From: a virus
Direction: 5' to 3' (one strand)
Virus record (IMG/VR): IMGVR_UViG_3300021091_000027
Coordinates: 1 to 64,000 of that record
DNA length: 64,000 bases
Part shown: positions 25,988-35,976 of the stretch, piece by piece
Position numbering within the stretch: the stretch's first letter is position 1
How the letters are laid out: each line of letters opens with the position of its first letter
Position numbers and translations under genes: made by a program
The notes under the pieces: model-generated
What the model was told of the DNA's origin: nothing
What the model saw: the letters and a program-made list of their open reading frames with translations, nothing else
Databases searched by the model: none

Positions 25988-28708
25988 ATGAGTCTACCTA
26001 CTAACTCTACCAAAATTGCAGCAAATGCAGGGGCTGCAGTATTCTCAAAAAAATATGACAACTATGTTAGGGATGGGGAGCTGTCTCAAAGAAAAAACTT
26101 CTCCAGCCAGGTATTTCTTGCAACTATTTTAGAGGTAAATCAGCAGCTTCAATGTTATAGAATCAGAGTTGGAGGGTTGCCAGATATGATTGCAACCTCT
26201 ATTCAACCATTTGGAAAGACTTCTGATGGGGCATTCTCCACCATTAGCAGCAGTCTATACGGTGTGGGTACTAGAGTACTGGCAATACTGACTCCTGCAT
26301 TGGGCGTAAATCAAGCTCTTATACTTGGGTCTCCGGCTTCACACTTTGGTACAACAGTTGCAAAGGGCAGCCCGGAACTAATAGCCTCATCTCCAGTTGG
26401 ATCGTTTAAAGATAATATATCTTCATCTGGATTAATAAACTGCTATTTTAATAATTTTAATGATAGCCGCCCTATTGATGCTTATCCAGGCGATACCACA
26501 ATACTCAATAATCTAGGTTGTGGTTTATTTGTTGGAGCGCTTCAAGCTTCATTGATATCTGGCATGGATTGTTCCGTAGAGCTTCATTACATCGATGCAT
26601 TGCTCAGAATTAATTCCTATAATTTTGAACAAAACACAGCGGGATCCGAAACGTTGGCATATTGCGATGCAGGCGACTATACAGAAATAAAAAGATTAAA
26701 TCCCTACGTAGTAGAGTCTCTTGGAGCTTCTGGAGAGTACTCTCCAATACCTAAGGTTGAAGCCCAAATAAGATCTAAATCTCAAGATAGGGCAGAACTA
26801 ACAGGTAAATATAAACCCGAACTGGAGACACAGTTGGGGTGGTTTAGATATTCAGAATTTTCAGGATATTTGGCCAATCTAAAACTCAACTTTGTCACTG
26901 CTCCGATAGTCAAGAAAGTAAGAGATTCGGAGGATACTGAACAAGATGAGGCCGGGTTGTTCAGGGAGCATGTGGATAGTTCTGGCGCCTATAGCGTGGT
27001 GTCGGCAAAATCCATATCGCTTATCAAGGATTGCTTTATCCCCACACCTAAGGAAAAATACAGGGCGGACGATAGCCGAGGATCAAAAGTACAATCTATA
27101 TCAGAAGACAGGGAAAGCAATGCCCCAAATCTAGCCGACTATACTATAGAGGGAGCTACAAATGAAGAGGAGCACGCCTCACTATTATATTCGGCGGCAA
27201 GTTCAGATAGTGCTGCATTTAAAACCCACAGGAGCCTCGTTCACTTTAGGGAAAGAAAAGACGATTGGACGCTGAAAGAAATTGATGAAGTTGATTTAGC
27301 TGGATTTAGATCAAGCATCGATTCCAGCGGATACATAAACGCAGCAAATGGCGTTAGCAAGTCTAGATATTTTGCCAAACTTCCACAGATAGGAACTTTA
27401 AAAATAAATTCCAGGGAGCAAGTAAAGTATTTTGCCTCCAGATCTATGATAATGATGCATGAAGATGGCTCCATACATCTTCAGGATGGCTATGGGTCCA
27501 CAATAAGTATGAGGGCTGGAAGCATAGATATCTCGTGCCCCGGCGACATTACCTTACGTCCAGGTAAGAATCTTGTATCTATAGCGGGCGATTCAGTGTC
27601 CACAATTGCTGGAAACGATGTTGAGCTAAGTGCCAATCTAGGCGACTTAAGATTGCAAGCTGACCGCAATGTGTCAGTTCTGGCAGGTAATGATGGTAAA
27701 GGCGGAGTGCTGATAGAGTCCAAAGCGATCAAAAATAATCTTATATTTGAGGATAATGATACGTTTACGAATCCAAACAATAATTCTAACTTCTACGGAG
27801 GGATATGGTTCAAGGCCCCAGGCTCCTCAGTATGCACTGTTTCCAAGGAGGCCTATATTGGAAATAAAACTGATGAATGCAGGATCTATTTGGATTCGGG
27901 AGATACTTCGATTAACTTCAACGGAAGCCAGTGCATATTTGCAGCGCAGCAGTCTATGTTTTGCACAAATTTTGACAGTCCTGAAGCTGGAACAAACTTC
28001 CTTATAAATCAATCAGGCTTGTCTCTTCAGACAAGAGGGGGATTTTTTATGGAGTCAGAGTTCTTTATGGCTTCTGGAAAGTCTTCCGACATAAATTTCT
28101 ATATTGACGGATCAGCGATTTTCTCCAGGACTCTTATGGCACGGTCGTTTGCCGCCACGAATCCGCAAATTGCAGATCTGGAAGAGGACGATTTAAAGCT
28201 TGATAGATCTGTTCAAGAATCTATATCCAATTTTTCAAAAGGAGTTTTAGAAATAGTTGAAGCACAAAAAGAGATCTACGATCTTATAGATAAATCTGTA
28301 GTTGGTAAGTCAGACAGCACTCTTAAGAATCTGACTTTCTGCTATCCGGACTCTGATCTTAGAGGAATACCGGACGCCGTGAAGTATGTTCTATTTCAAT
28401 CTGATTGGCAGCAGCAGTATAAAGCACAAAGTGTCGGAGAGCCTATGATATTTAAAGGCGTGGACACATCTGTGGAGGCTGGAACTACCTCTCAGGGCGT
28501 TTCTAGTGACAAGACTTATTTTTGGCCTGGTGCAGAAGCTTTGGTTAGAAAGTTTGGAAAATTTAATTCTAATAAAAGATATGTTGATGATAAACTAAGA
28601 TTCAACAAAAATGGATATGATCAGCCTGTATCAATAGATCCCGAGGCAGCCAGCTTCCAGGATAATTATGTAGTCATTTCTAAAAACGGACTCAGAACAA
28701 AGGAATAA
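25988..28708 (+). CDS. Tail spike / cell-puncturing hub protein (gp5/VgrG-like)
   Basis: A 906-residue protein. The N-terminal part holds an OB-fold-like region (ATILEVNQQLQCYRIRVGG, GVGTRVLAILTPALGVNQAL, about 45-120), as in gp5/VgrG spikes. The centre is long and acidic. Residues of about 487-585 are a beta-helix-like repeat (HEDGSIHLQDGYGSTISMRA, DITLRPGKNLVSIAGD, LRLQADRNVSVLAGN) like the C-terminal needle of gp5. The C-terminal 250 residues include a helical segment. No lysozyme domain is evident. It has no clear ribosome site; a hairpin abuts the start. It should form the membrane-piercing spike at the tail tip. Confidence 0.75.
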   Translation: MSLPTNSTKIAANAGAAVFSKKYDNYVRDGELSQRKNFSSQVFLATILEVNQQLQCYRIRVGGLPDMIATSIQPFGKTSDGAFSTISSSLYGVGTRVLAILTPALGVNQALILGSPASHFGTTVAKGSPELIASSPVGSFKDNISSSGLINCYFNNFNDSRPIDAYPGDTTILNNLGCGLFVGALQASLISGMDCSVELHYIDALLRINSYNFEQNTAGSETLAYCDAGDYTEIKRLNPYVVESLGASGEYSPIPKVEAQIRSKSQDRAELTGKYKPELETQLGWFRYSEFSGYLANLKLNFVTAPIVKKVRDSEDTEQDEAGLFREHVDSSGAYSVVSAKSISLIKDCFIPTPKEKYRADDSRGSKVQSISEDRESNAPNLADYTIEGATNEEEHASLLYSAASSDSAAFKTHRSLVHFRERKDDWTLKEIDEVDLAGFRSSIDSSGYINAANGVSKSRYFAKLPQIGTLKINSREQVKYFASRSMIMMHEDGSIHLQDGYGSTISMRAGSIDISCPGDITLRPGKNLVSIAGDSVSTIAGNDVELSANLGDLRLQADRNVSVLAGNDGKGGVLIESKAIKNNLIFEDNDTFTNPNNNSNFYGGIWFKAPGSSVCTVSKEAYIGNKTDECRIYLDSGDTSINFNGSQCIFAAQQSMFCTNFDSPEAGTNFLINQSGLSLQTRGGFFMESEFFMASGKSSDINFYIDGSAIFSRTLMARSFAATNPQIADLEEDDLKLDRSVQESISNFSKGVLEIVEAQKEIYDLIDKSVVGKSDSTLKNLTFCYPDSDLRGIPDAVKYVLFQSDWQQQYKAQSVGEPMIFKGVDTSVEAGTTSQGVSSDKTYFWPGAEALVRKFGKFNSNKRYVDDKLRFNKNGYDQPVSIDPEAASFQDNYVVISKNGLRTKE

Positions 28709-28711
28709 ATT

Positions 28712-29503
28712 ATGGATCTTCCACTAGAACCAGATAAGAAGTATAAGCTAAATGAGGCAGGAGATTTTGTAGAAACTGATAAGTTGCCAGAAAATATTGC
28801 ACCTATTCCTGAAGAAGATCTTCCTCCGGATATGAGATCTGACGCTAAGAAGACTGTTGAAAAATTAACGGAGGCTGTGAATAAGATAAGCAAGATTGTT
28901 GAGGAAAGAAAAGAAAGTAAACCCTCAAATAGTGAGCCTGAATATAGTGTTTCGAAGGAAGAAAAATTAGCATTCCTAAAGTCCATAGTATCCAATTGCC
29001 CATATAAAAAGACATTTAATGCTTTTAACGGGGCCGTCAAGATGACCTTTAAGACACTGTCAACATCTGAGCTGGATGCCATATCCGAAGCAATAGTCAT
29101 TCAAAGTACCAGAGTTCCATACTCAAATATGATTGCTTTGGCTGGAGCTCATATGAGATTTGCTATGGCCAGCTCTCTCGTAGAAATTCAATTTCAGGGA
29201 GAGGACGGTGTGACTATAAAAGGTTTTCAAAGTGTAGAAAAGATGTATGGAGATGAGTCAAAAAAAGATTCTTTTCTTATAAGAGATAAAGATGGCGTAA
29301 TGCAAAAAAAAGAATCTGTACTGAGTTCGACTCCAGGTCAAAAAGTTCTATGGGCAGCTGTAGATAAGTTTTCTGATCTTAGCGTACCTATGTACAATTT
29401 AATGTTCGAAAAGTATCAAAGATTTGATGCTGAAGTGCTGCAACTAACCAAAGAAGCAGGAGATCCAGATTTTTTTCAAACTGGGGCAGATGGGCGCTCC
29501 TAA
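28712..29503 (+). CDS. Tail assembly chaperone, N-terminal (0-frame) product
   Basis: A 263-residue protein with an AAGGAA ribosome site. The N-terminus is acidic and Pro/Lys-rich (about 1-80), the rest helical, including LSTSELDAISEAIVIQSTRV and VPMYNLMFEKYQRFDAEVLQ. Position between tube/spike and the tape measure is that of the myovirus/siphovirus G-type chaperone. Near the 3' end the codons gaT TTT TTT form a -1 slippery heptamer, and the -1 frame stays open for a further 116 codons. The short product ends FFQTGADGRS. Confidence 0.78.
   Translation: MDLPLEPDKKYKLNEAGDFVETDKLPENIAPIPEEDLPPDMRSDAKKTVEKLTEAVNKISKIVEERKESKPSNSEPEYSVSKEEKLAFLKSIVSNCPYKKTFNAFNGAVKMTFKTLSTSELDAISEAIVIQSTRVPYSNMIALAGAHMRFAMASSLVEIQFQGEDGVTIKGFQSVEKMYGDESKKDSFLIRDKDGVMQKKESVLSSTPGQKVLWAAVDKFSDLSVPMYNLMFEKYQRFDAEVLQLTKEAGDPDFFQTGADGRS
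29470..29476 (+). other. Programmed -1 ribosomal frameshift site (T TTT TTT)
   Basis: The heptamer T_TTT_TTT lies in phase with the upstream gene (codons GAT TTT TTT CAA), so both Phe tRNAs can re-pair after a -1 slip. Reading then continues as TCA AAC TGG to a TAA at 29824-29826. A possible downstream stem pairs TGGGGC (29482-29487) with GCCCCA (29540-29545), enclosing a weaker GGGCG/CGCCT stem. This matches the G/GT chaperone frameshift of many tailed phages. Confidence 0.8.
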
Positions 29504-29826
29504 TACTTGACGCCTATGAGAATTCTCTACTGAGCCATAGCCCCACTCAAGACAGACTAGGAGTAGCTAGAGAATCAATAATTATTCAGTATAAGGCCTA
29601 TAAAAGGTCAATAGCGGTATATAAAGAAATACTGAATAATAAAAGAGCGGTTCTGTCTGCTGGTATTTACCAAAATCCAATAGACGGATTAAACGACGCC
29701 ATGGCTCAGTATGTAGATAAGATTGACTTTATTGCGGATAAGGCTTATTCCGTAAAATCAAGTAATCAGACCAACGAAGAGCTATATGAGGAGTGGAAGC
29801 AGATTTTTGGTAAAATAGACGAATAA
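29476..29826 (+). CDS. Tail assembly chaperone, frameshift extension (T domain)
   Basis: A 116-codon open frame with no start codon at its beginning, fused to the upstream chaperone by the -1 slip at 29470-29476. The full product is about 371 residues. The extension is helical: SNWGRWALLILDAYENSLLS, ARESIIIQYKAYKRSIAVYK, YVDKIDFIADKAYSVKS, and ends WKQIFGKIDE. It fills the 326-nt space between the chaperone stop and the tape measure start. By analogy with lambda gpGT, the T part should bind the tail tube protein and the G part the tape measure. It would be missed by start-codon-based gene calling. Confidence 0.78.
   Translation, partial: SNWGRWALLILDAYENSLLSHSPTQDRLGVARESIIIQYKAYKRSIAVYKEILNNKRAVLSAGIYQNPIDGLNDAMAQYVDKIDFIADKAYSVKSSNQTNEELYEEWKQIFGKIDE
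29811..29816 (+). promoter_or_regulatory. -10-like box (GGTAAAATA) before the tape measure gene
   Basis: TAAAAT within GGTAAAATA (29809-29817) ends 12 nt before the tape measure ATG at 29829, and the same nine bases precede the sigma-like gene (35975-35983). The box is inside the end of the frameshift extension. There is no clear ribosome site. This may be a shared promoter element, but it is short and AT-rich, so chance is possible. Confidence 0.25.
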
Positions 29827-29828
29827 TT

Positions 29829-32800
29829 ATGGGTCAAGTTCCAGAACAATTTCCAAGACAATTTGTAGATACTGCTTCTGCCTATAGCAATCAAAATTTG
29901 GCCATGATGGGCCAAATTAGTAATATGTTGCAAGCAAATGCCTATTTGCTTGGAACACAATTTAAACCAAATAGCACTTATTCTTTACCTTTGCCATATC
30001 AGTCTCCCAATATGTTTGGGCAGATGACCGATGTTTTTAGCGCTGTAGCGGGACCTGAGGCAGGTGCAATAGCTCAGATGGTGATCCCGATGCTTAAATC
30101 TCCAGAGCTAGCACCGTACTTAGGGCCAATACCTGGGGCGATTACTGCAATGCAAAACTCAATGCCCATAGGAGGAGGAGCGGATGCAGGGGCATTTTTA
30201 TATTCTCAATTGCAAAAACGACTAGGTGCATCTATTTTGAAGCCTCCGCCGCTGCCTAGCCTGATGTCCAATCAGCAAGAAATAGATAAATTTAATGAGC
30301 ATATGTTACAGATGCAGGCATTTACTGGCAATCCTGCCCCCGTAGAGCAACTCATGTCCTTTGATCCAAGTTTAGGAGCAGCTGAAACTGGGTACGGATT
30401 TGGAGTGCAACTGGCGAATATAGAGAAACTGAGAAACAGTTCAAGATTTAAAGATACCTTTTCTTTATACGAGGCAGCTGTTGGAGGGCCGTCTGTTAGT
30501 AGCGATCCTGAACTTAAGAAATTAATAGAGTTGGCGCAGAAAGGAACGCCAGAATCTGCAGTTGAAGCGAACAAACTACTGACTCCAGACCTTAAGGCTA
30601 CGGTACAGCAAGTAATCAAAAACGCCGAGGGAGCGACAAATTTTGTCAATACTTCTGGCATGATGGCTAAGATGGCGCCCCAATTAATTCAAGCATTGGG
30701 TTTATCGTCGGATAGCCCCGCAGGGCAGGCTCTATTAGATGCCATTATGGATATAACTGGGGTGAGTAAAGATTCAAGTACTTTTAGCCAGGCTGCAATA
30801 CAGTCTCTTTCCATGATGGGGTCACTTGGAACCACTATATCAGGCCAGGATGCTATGGGGCGTCCAATAATGGCTGCTGACAGAATAACATCTGGAATAG
30901 TAAGCAGAATAGAGTCTGCTAGTTCTCCCTTCTCAGGAATAAGAGGGATGGGAATGCTACGTGCTGGCCAAATGATGAACGAGCTGGCAAAGTCAGGAGT
31001 ACTTACTTCTGGTGGAGTCGATACATTCGGAGCCGTCACGCCTGAAGATGTAAAGAAACTAGAGGAGTCCATATCAATTCAATTGGAAGGATTCAGCGAG
31101 GTAGCTGCTGCAGGTAAGCGAATTGGTATGCAGATATCCGAGATAACTCAGTCGATGCAAAAAATATTTAAGGGACAGTTTGGAAGAGCTTTGGATGATT
31201 CGGCAGGAAGAATATTCCAGGATCTTGCAGCTCAGGCTGGGCCAGGTCCAATGGACGATCAAACTAGGGTATTCCTAGAGGCTCAGGCACAAAGAAAAGC
31301 CGGAACTTCTATGATGCAACAGGTCGAGGCAGCAATTCATTTAGGTAAATTCGCAAGCTTGGGGCCTAGGGAATCCATGGCAGTTTTGGAGACTTCTTCA
31401 CAACTCGCCGAGAGCCTGGGCCTAAGCGGAGGCGTAGGTATAGAGCTGGGTTCAGCCGCTATTGCCCGTGTAGGGCTATCTCAGCGAATGCAAAGACCAA
31501 TGACTCTTGAGCAATCTCTTGCTCAGCAAATGGATATAGCAGCCAAGGCCAAGATAAACCCTTCTACTAGGGCATTCCTGTCGCTAAAGGCAGCAATAAG
31601 TGATGGGGTTTTAAGCGCAAACGATCCTGATGTTAAACAGCTGTTGGACGACGTTGATCAAGGTAAAAATATATCCCCTGAGACTGTGGCAGAATTGATT
31701 AGTAAAACAGGTGCCAAGGTTTCTGCATATGTGAGTCCTGAAGGCATAGAAAGGGGCATGTCGGTTACAGGTGCTATGACTAGTGTGAGCGATTTCTTTG
31801 CTAGAAGTGAGGATGTAAACCTACTGGGCACATTGAAGAGAGAGTTTGAAAGTGTCAATACAAATCCAGAGAGTTTAACAAAAAAGATGACAGGAGGGGC
31901 TGCTGCTGAACTTGCAAAAGCATTTGGCATGGAGGAATCACAAGTAGCTCAAATGAATTTCCATGAATTTGCTGTAAGATTTAACGACATGAAGGATCAG
32001 TCTAGTAGAGCGGCGTTACTAGAATCTTTGGTAAATAGCGGAGTAATAGAAAGGACAGAAAGGGGTCAGATACTATCTATTCTTGGAAATAGTATGGATC
32101 GTTTTGGCTTAGCTGCCGATCGGGGGCCTCAGCGCACAGCAACGGTTAGACTAAAAGAAGAACTTGACATAGAAAAATATGGTGCAACTAGCATGGTACT
32201 GCAGGCACAGGCAGTTACTGAGAATCAGAATGCAATAAACTCTACTTTAAGAAGCAGCAAAGGCAATCTTCAACAAAACGTTTCTTCTGCCTTGGGCGCC
32301 ATAAGAAGAGCCAAAATAGATAAGTTAAAAGCGGGAAGTCCCGGCATGTCGGATGACGACGCCGCTGCGGCTGTGGAAGGGGCGGGTTTTACATTTGGGG
32401 AGATAGTAGAGGCAGCCTCAGGTACGTCATCTGTAGAGCTCGAGGAGGCCTTGAATACCAGAGCTCAAACTCTTGAGGGCGAACTTAAGAAATTGGAAGC
32501 ACTGTCCAGCCCTAACCAAAAGCAAAAAAGAGAAACAGAAGTAGTTAAAAGGGCGCTCGCAGATATCCGGGGTATCCAGGCTGTTAGAGCGGCTACTACT
32601 GAGGATGAAAAGAAAAAACTGATGGAAGAAATAAAAGCTAGGACAAGTCCACCATCTTCAACTGTTACCGCGGCTACCGCTACCGCGGCTACTGAAGAGC
32701 AGCAGAAGAAGAGAGCAGAGGTTGAAAAAAGAGTACAGGACTACATGAAGTCCAGAGGTGTTACCGAAGCGGAGGCAAGAGTGAATGTTGAGCTAGAGTA

Positions 32801-33107
32801 CGAACGTGAAGCGCGCCAACTGATTGCCCCTACTAGTGCCGCAAGTGTAGCCTCCTCCCCCGCTGTGCCCGAACTGCTTGCACGTCCAGTTGAGGGTACC
32901 GAAAAGACACCTGTAGGCGAAGCTCCTGTTGCAAGAAGCTCCGACTCTTTTGTTGATGCTAGGCCAGTAAAAGCAGATGAAGTTAATAAAGCTATAGTAA
33001 TGATGAGCAGTGTTCTAGATGATGTGAAGAAACTGCTTGTAAAACTAGTGGCTTCGTCTCAAAGAGGCGCCGATGCCGGCCAAGCTATGGCAGATGCCAC
33101 TCAATAA
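29829..33107 (+). CDS. Tape measure protein
   Basis: A 1092-residue, largely helical, Ala/Gln/Met/Ser-rich protein directly after the frameshifting chaperone, the standard position of the tape measure. It contains hydrophobic segments such as GQMTDVFSAVAGPEAGAIAQ, long helical stretches with repeated Ala-rich heptads, a charged coiled-coil region (about 905-995, EEQQKKRAEVEKRVQDYMKS) and a Thr/Ala/Pro linker near the C-terminus. At roughly 1.5 angstrom per residue (established for tape measures) the tail would be about 160 nm, which is an estimate. No muramidase or peptidase domain is evident. Confidence 0.75.
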   Translation: MGQVPEQFPRQFVDTASAYSNQNLAMMGQISNMLQANAYLLGTQFKPNSTYSLPLPYQSPNMFGQMTDVFSAVAGPEAGAIAQMVIPMLKSPELAPYLGPIPGAITAMQNSMPIGGGADAGAFLYSQLQKRLGASILKPPPLPSLMSNQQEIDKFNEHMLQMQAFTGNPAPVEQLMSFDPSLGAAETGYGFGVQLANIEKLRNSSRFKDTFSLYEAAVGGPSVSSDPELKKLIELAQKGTPESAVEANKLLTPDLKATVQQVIKNAEGATNFVNTSGMMAKMAPQLIQALGLSSDSPAGQALLDAIMDITGVSKDSSTFSQAAIQSLSMMGSLGTTISGQDAMGRPIMAADRITSGIVSRIESASSPFSGIRGMGMLRAGQMMNELAKSGVLTSGGVDTFGAVTPEDVKKLEESISIQLEGFSEVAAAGKRIGMQISEITQSMQKIFKGQFGRALDDSAGRIFQDLAAQAGPGPMDDQTRVFLEAQAQRKAGTSMMQQVEAAIHLGKFASLGPRESMAVLETSSQLAESLGLSGGVGIELGSAAIARVGLSQRMQRPMTLEQSLAQQMDIAAKAKINPSTRAFLSLKAAISDGVLSANDPDVKQLLDDVDQGKNISPETVAELISKTGAKVSAYVSPEGIERGMSVTGAMTSVSDFFARSEDVNLLGTLKREFESVNTNPESLTKKMTGGAAAELAKAFGMEESQVAQMNFHEFAVRFNDMKDQSSRAALLESLVNSGVIERTERGQILSILGNSMDRFGLAADRGPQRTATVRLKEELDIEKYGATSMVLQAQAVTENQNAINSTLRSSKGNLQQNVSSALGAIRRAKIDKLKAGSPGMSDDDAAAAVEGAGFTFGEIVEAASGTSSVELEEALNTRAQTLEGELKKLEALSSPNQKQKRETEVVKRALADIRGIQAVRAATTEDEKKKLMEEIKARTSPPSSTVTAATATAATEEQQKKRAEVEKRVQDYMKSRGVTEAEARVNVELEYEREARQLIAPTSAASVASSPAVPELLARPVEGTEKTPVGEAPVARSSDSFVDARPVKADEVNKAIVMMSSVLDDVKKLLVKLVASSQRGADAGQAMADATQ

Positions 33108-33118
33108 GGATATCTACA

Positions 33119-33601
33119 ATGCCAGACATATTTGGATCTAGTTTTGGAAAGATGTTCAAGGTGCCAAATTCCACTCCAGCGAAATTAGCATCGATAGATC
33201 TTATGCCATCTAAGCTGGGCGGTAGTAATGTAGATATACTTATAACTAGTGTTGGGTTGAGTCAATCTGCTAAATTGGCATTTTTTCACACTCTCAGCGA
33301 CTCAATATATATTTATCCGCTGGGAAATGAAATATCCAAATGCGTTATTGAGGGAATTGCAGTTAACTCTTGTGATACCAACGAATACAGTGCAGCTAAA
33401 AAAATAATAGACTTTTATGAAAATAATAGAGCTTCAAATTTTAAAAATATATCAACTCCGATCACATTGACCATACCTCCTATAAATAATTTAGTTGGAT
33501 TTATAGACGGCATGACGATGCAGATAAATGCTTCAGGTAATGAATTTGGTTTTGCAAAATTTAGTATAAGTATGTCAGTGATTCCAAGTAGGAATAGATA
33601 A
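33119..33601 (+). CDS. Baseplate / tail-tube-like protein
   Basis: A 160-residue beta-rich protein with an AAGGA ribosome site. Segments LASIDLMPSKLGGSNVDILI, LSDSIYIYPLGNEISKCVIE and a C-terminus EFGFAKFSISMSVIPSRN resemble tube-fold baseplate proteins (T4 gp54/gp48 class) that cap the tube end. It overlaps the next ATG by one base (taATG). The family assignment is tentative. Confidence 0.5.
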   Translation: MPDIFGSSFGKMFKVPNSTPAKLASIDLMPSKLGGSNVDILITSVGLSQSAKLAFFHTLSDSIYIYPLGNEISKCVIEGIAVNSCDTNEYSAAKKIIDFYENNRASNFKNISTPITLTIPPINNLVGFIDGMTMQINASGNEFGFAKFSISMSVIPSRNR

Positions 33602-34344
33602 TGACAGTATATGATTCTACTAACCCAATTCCTGTAGACGCCCCGTTCTCAAAGATGCTCGGCGCCTTGTCCATGGATGGTTATTTTCCAGGATTTCCTC
33701 ATACTTCTTCAGGGGAGTACTCATTACAGCAGCTTGCCGTATATGAAAAAGCAGCTAAATTGCTTGGGCTTGTTTCGACTGACCCTATGTATCTGGCGTA
33801 TAGAATAAGGCACCTTGACTACTGCATAAGGAATAGCAAATTTAAAGATGTAATATCTTGGAGGTCTGGGTTAGAAGCTTTGAATCAATTAGATTCAATT
33901 TTTGATCAACCTCACAAATTGGTGGAGTCAACTAAAACTTCTAATCTCAACATAAGCTATTACATATCCGGACCTTTGAATAAATTTAATCTTCAATGGT
34001 CTCTTAGAGTTTATGGAATATATCCAAGTTTAAAAATAGATATAAACGGATTATTTAATCAGAGTTGGTCAGCAGCCAACCCTATTTCATTTGAACTGGG
34101 CACCTCCGGCTACAATGTAACACTTAAATGTACCGCAGGAAACGGAGATCCCGTAGAGGGGTTGTTTAAGTTTATAACTCCCTATTCCGGAGATTTAGTT
34201 CAAATATGGAAAGACATCAAGTTAGATAAAGATTTTTTGACGCAACTGATGTACGGGAAGTCAGAATATTCCGAAGCCTTATTTTTCTCTACCTCAGTAG
34301 AAGACGGTATTGCCGCCTTTATATTGGCAGTTAACGAAGCATGA
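33601..34344 (+). CDS. Baseplate-region protein, unknown function
   Basis: A 247-residue protein with a helical N-terminal half (YSLQQLAVYEKAAKLLGLVS, YRIRHLDYCIRNSKFKD) and a beta-rich C-terminal half (SYYISGPLNKFNLQWSLRVY). It is coupled to its neighbours by taATG and ATGA. Context between the tube-like protein and the gp27-like hub suggests a hub or hub-assembly component. No family is recognised. Confidence 0.55.
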   Translation: MTVYDSTNPIPVDAPFSKMLGALSMDGYFPGFPHTSSGEYSLQQLAVYEKAAKLLGLVSTDPMYLAYRIRHLDYCIRNSKFKDVISWRSGLEALNQLDSIFDQPHKLVESTKTSNLNISYYISGPLNKFNLQWSLRVYGIYPSLKIDINGLFNQSWSAANPISFELGTSGYNVTLKCTAGNGDPVEGLFKFITPYSGDLVQIWKDIKLDKDFLTQLMYGKSEYSEALFFSTSVEDGIAAFILAVNEA

Positions 34345-35954
34345 ACTCAATACCATCTAATCAAGCTGCATATCAACTGGAGGCATACTTAACTGTAAAA
34401 GATAAGTCGATTCCAATTGTAGACATGGTGGTTGAGTTCGTACTTAATCAGATACCAATAGCCAGAGTACAGATACCGTCAGGGGTAACTTTAAATAATC
34501 CAGCTAATTCAATTAATTTAACCCCGGATGACATAAAGTCTAAAACAAAAGCTTCCATAAAAGTTAAGGGGTTTGGAAAGCCCCATCCCGACAATGTTAA
34601 AGACGCTCTTCCAAAAGGAGACTCTGAAGATATTATTTTTGATGGATATGTGTTGTCGAGCACAGTTGACTTTAATACAACTGGAACAACTACAACAATT
34701 GTGCTTATTCACTGGCTTTATGATCTTGACATAAGTTCGTTCGCATCTGGTGATTTTGACAAAAATACTCCATACGACTGGTTCAAGACAGAGTTCAGTC
34801 AATTAGCGATACCCGATGTTCCAAATGCTCCAAGAGTGGCAGGGGGAGCAGGAGGCACTCCTATTGATTTTAACGTATACGGAGAAAGCGATTGGTGGGA
34901 GGACGTTATAAAGCCTTCTATGATCTTTAAGGCGGAGCAGCCTCTTGCAAATTTTATCAGGCAGCCCCCCTCCAATAATTCTTTAGCAGTGGATGCTCTT
35001 AAAAAAATATTTAGCTATGGCGGTATGAAATTAACATCCAAAGCTTCCAGTGCCTTGACGAAGGTTCCAGATGTTTTGAGAAATATAAATGAACTGGTGG
35101 GATCCGTAATACTTACTGGAGAAGGAGGATCCAGCGGATTTGAAAAGCTGACATCTTTATTATCTACATTTGGCTGTGTGCTTATACCGGGAGTCAAGAC
35201 ATGCAAGGTGTCTCCATATCCTTCTACGGCCCTTGCACTGAAAACATTTAAGGATTATGAATTTGATTTTGCAGGAGGATCCCCAAATATTGGAATTTTG
35301 CCAACAGGGGCCATACTGTATGGAAACGCCCAATCAGATGAGCTTGCTAAGTCCGGCTCCCCTAAGGTAATAGATACTAGATTTGTAGGGCAATTTGTAC
35401 CGACATTACCTGGCATAGACGGTGGGCCATTCATGGTGTTTCCTTTGCCGAATTATATGAGTTGCGTATACAGAAGCAGATTGGATAAAGGTCAGTTTAA
35501 ATCAAAGGTAGGAATAGTACCTTCATATGAACCTTCTCCTAATTCTGCTCCAAGCTCTTCAAGTTCTACTACAGCTCAAGATATTGCTGATTTTGCAGAT
35601 GAGTTAACTAAGTCTTATTATTTTTCAAAGCTATTTAGCACAAGAACTCAAGATATAATGTTTGGATATAGGTTAGATATATGTCCGGGTAATGTAATAC
35701 TTTTGGAGAGGAATACAGGATCTAGTGCAGGAGAAAATATATCAGGTTTGGCTAAGGATTGGAAGAAAAGAGGTGTAGTTGAATCGGTATCCATCATTAT
35801 GTCTACGTCTTCCAATAGAGTAATGACTAGCGTGAGAATAAGGCATGTAATGGAAAAACAAGACTTAGATATTTTTGAACAATATTTATCTGGTTCTGAG
35901 TTGGCATTATTTAAAGGCTCTACCTCAGTGTTAAAGTCAAAATTATTAGACTAA
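34341..35954 (+). CDS. Baseplate hub protein (gp27 / VgrG N-domain-like)
   Basis: A 537-residue protein that starts with strands typical of hub domain 1 (VVEFVLNQIPIARVQIPSGV), then a swivel-domain-like segment (EDIIFDGYVLSSTVDFNTTG). A central helical part is followed by LTSLLSTFGCVLIPGVKTCK and a C-terminal hub segment (GNVILLERNTGSSAGENISG). Such proteins form a trimeric adaptor between the hexameric tube and the spike. Position close to the tape measure and before the wedge genes fits. Confidence 0.65.
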   Translation: MNSIPSNQAAYQLEAYLTVKDKSIPIVDMVVEFVLNQIPIARVQIPSGVTLNNPANSINLTPDDIKSKTKASIKVKGFGKPHPDNVKDALPKGDSEDIIFDGYVLSSTVDFNTTGTTTTIVLIHWLYDLDISSFASGDFDKNTPYDWFKTEFSQLAIPDVPNAPRVAGGAGGTPIDFNVYGESDWWEDVIKPSMIFKAEQPLANFIRQPPSNNSLAVDALKKIFSYGGMKLTSKASSALTKVPDVLRNINELVGSVILTGEGGSSGFEKLTSLLSTFGCVLIPGVKTCKVSPYPSTALALKTFKDYEFDFAGGSPNIGILPTGAILYGNAQSDELAKSGSPKVIDTRFVGQFVPTLPGIDGGPFMVFPLPNYMSCVYRSRLDKGQFKSKVGIVPSYEPSPNSAPSSSSSTTAQDIADFADELTKSYYFSKLFSTRTQDIMFGYRLDICPGNVILLERNTGSSAGENISGLAKDWKKRGVVESVSIIMSTSSNRVMTSVRIRHVMEKQDLDIFEQYLSGSELALFKGSTSVLKSKLLD

Positions 35955-35976
35955 TTCTTTTGTAGTAAAAATACGG

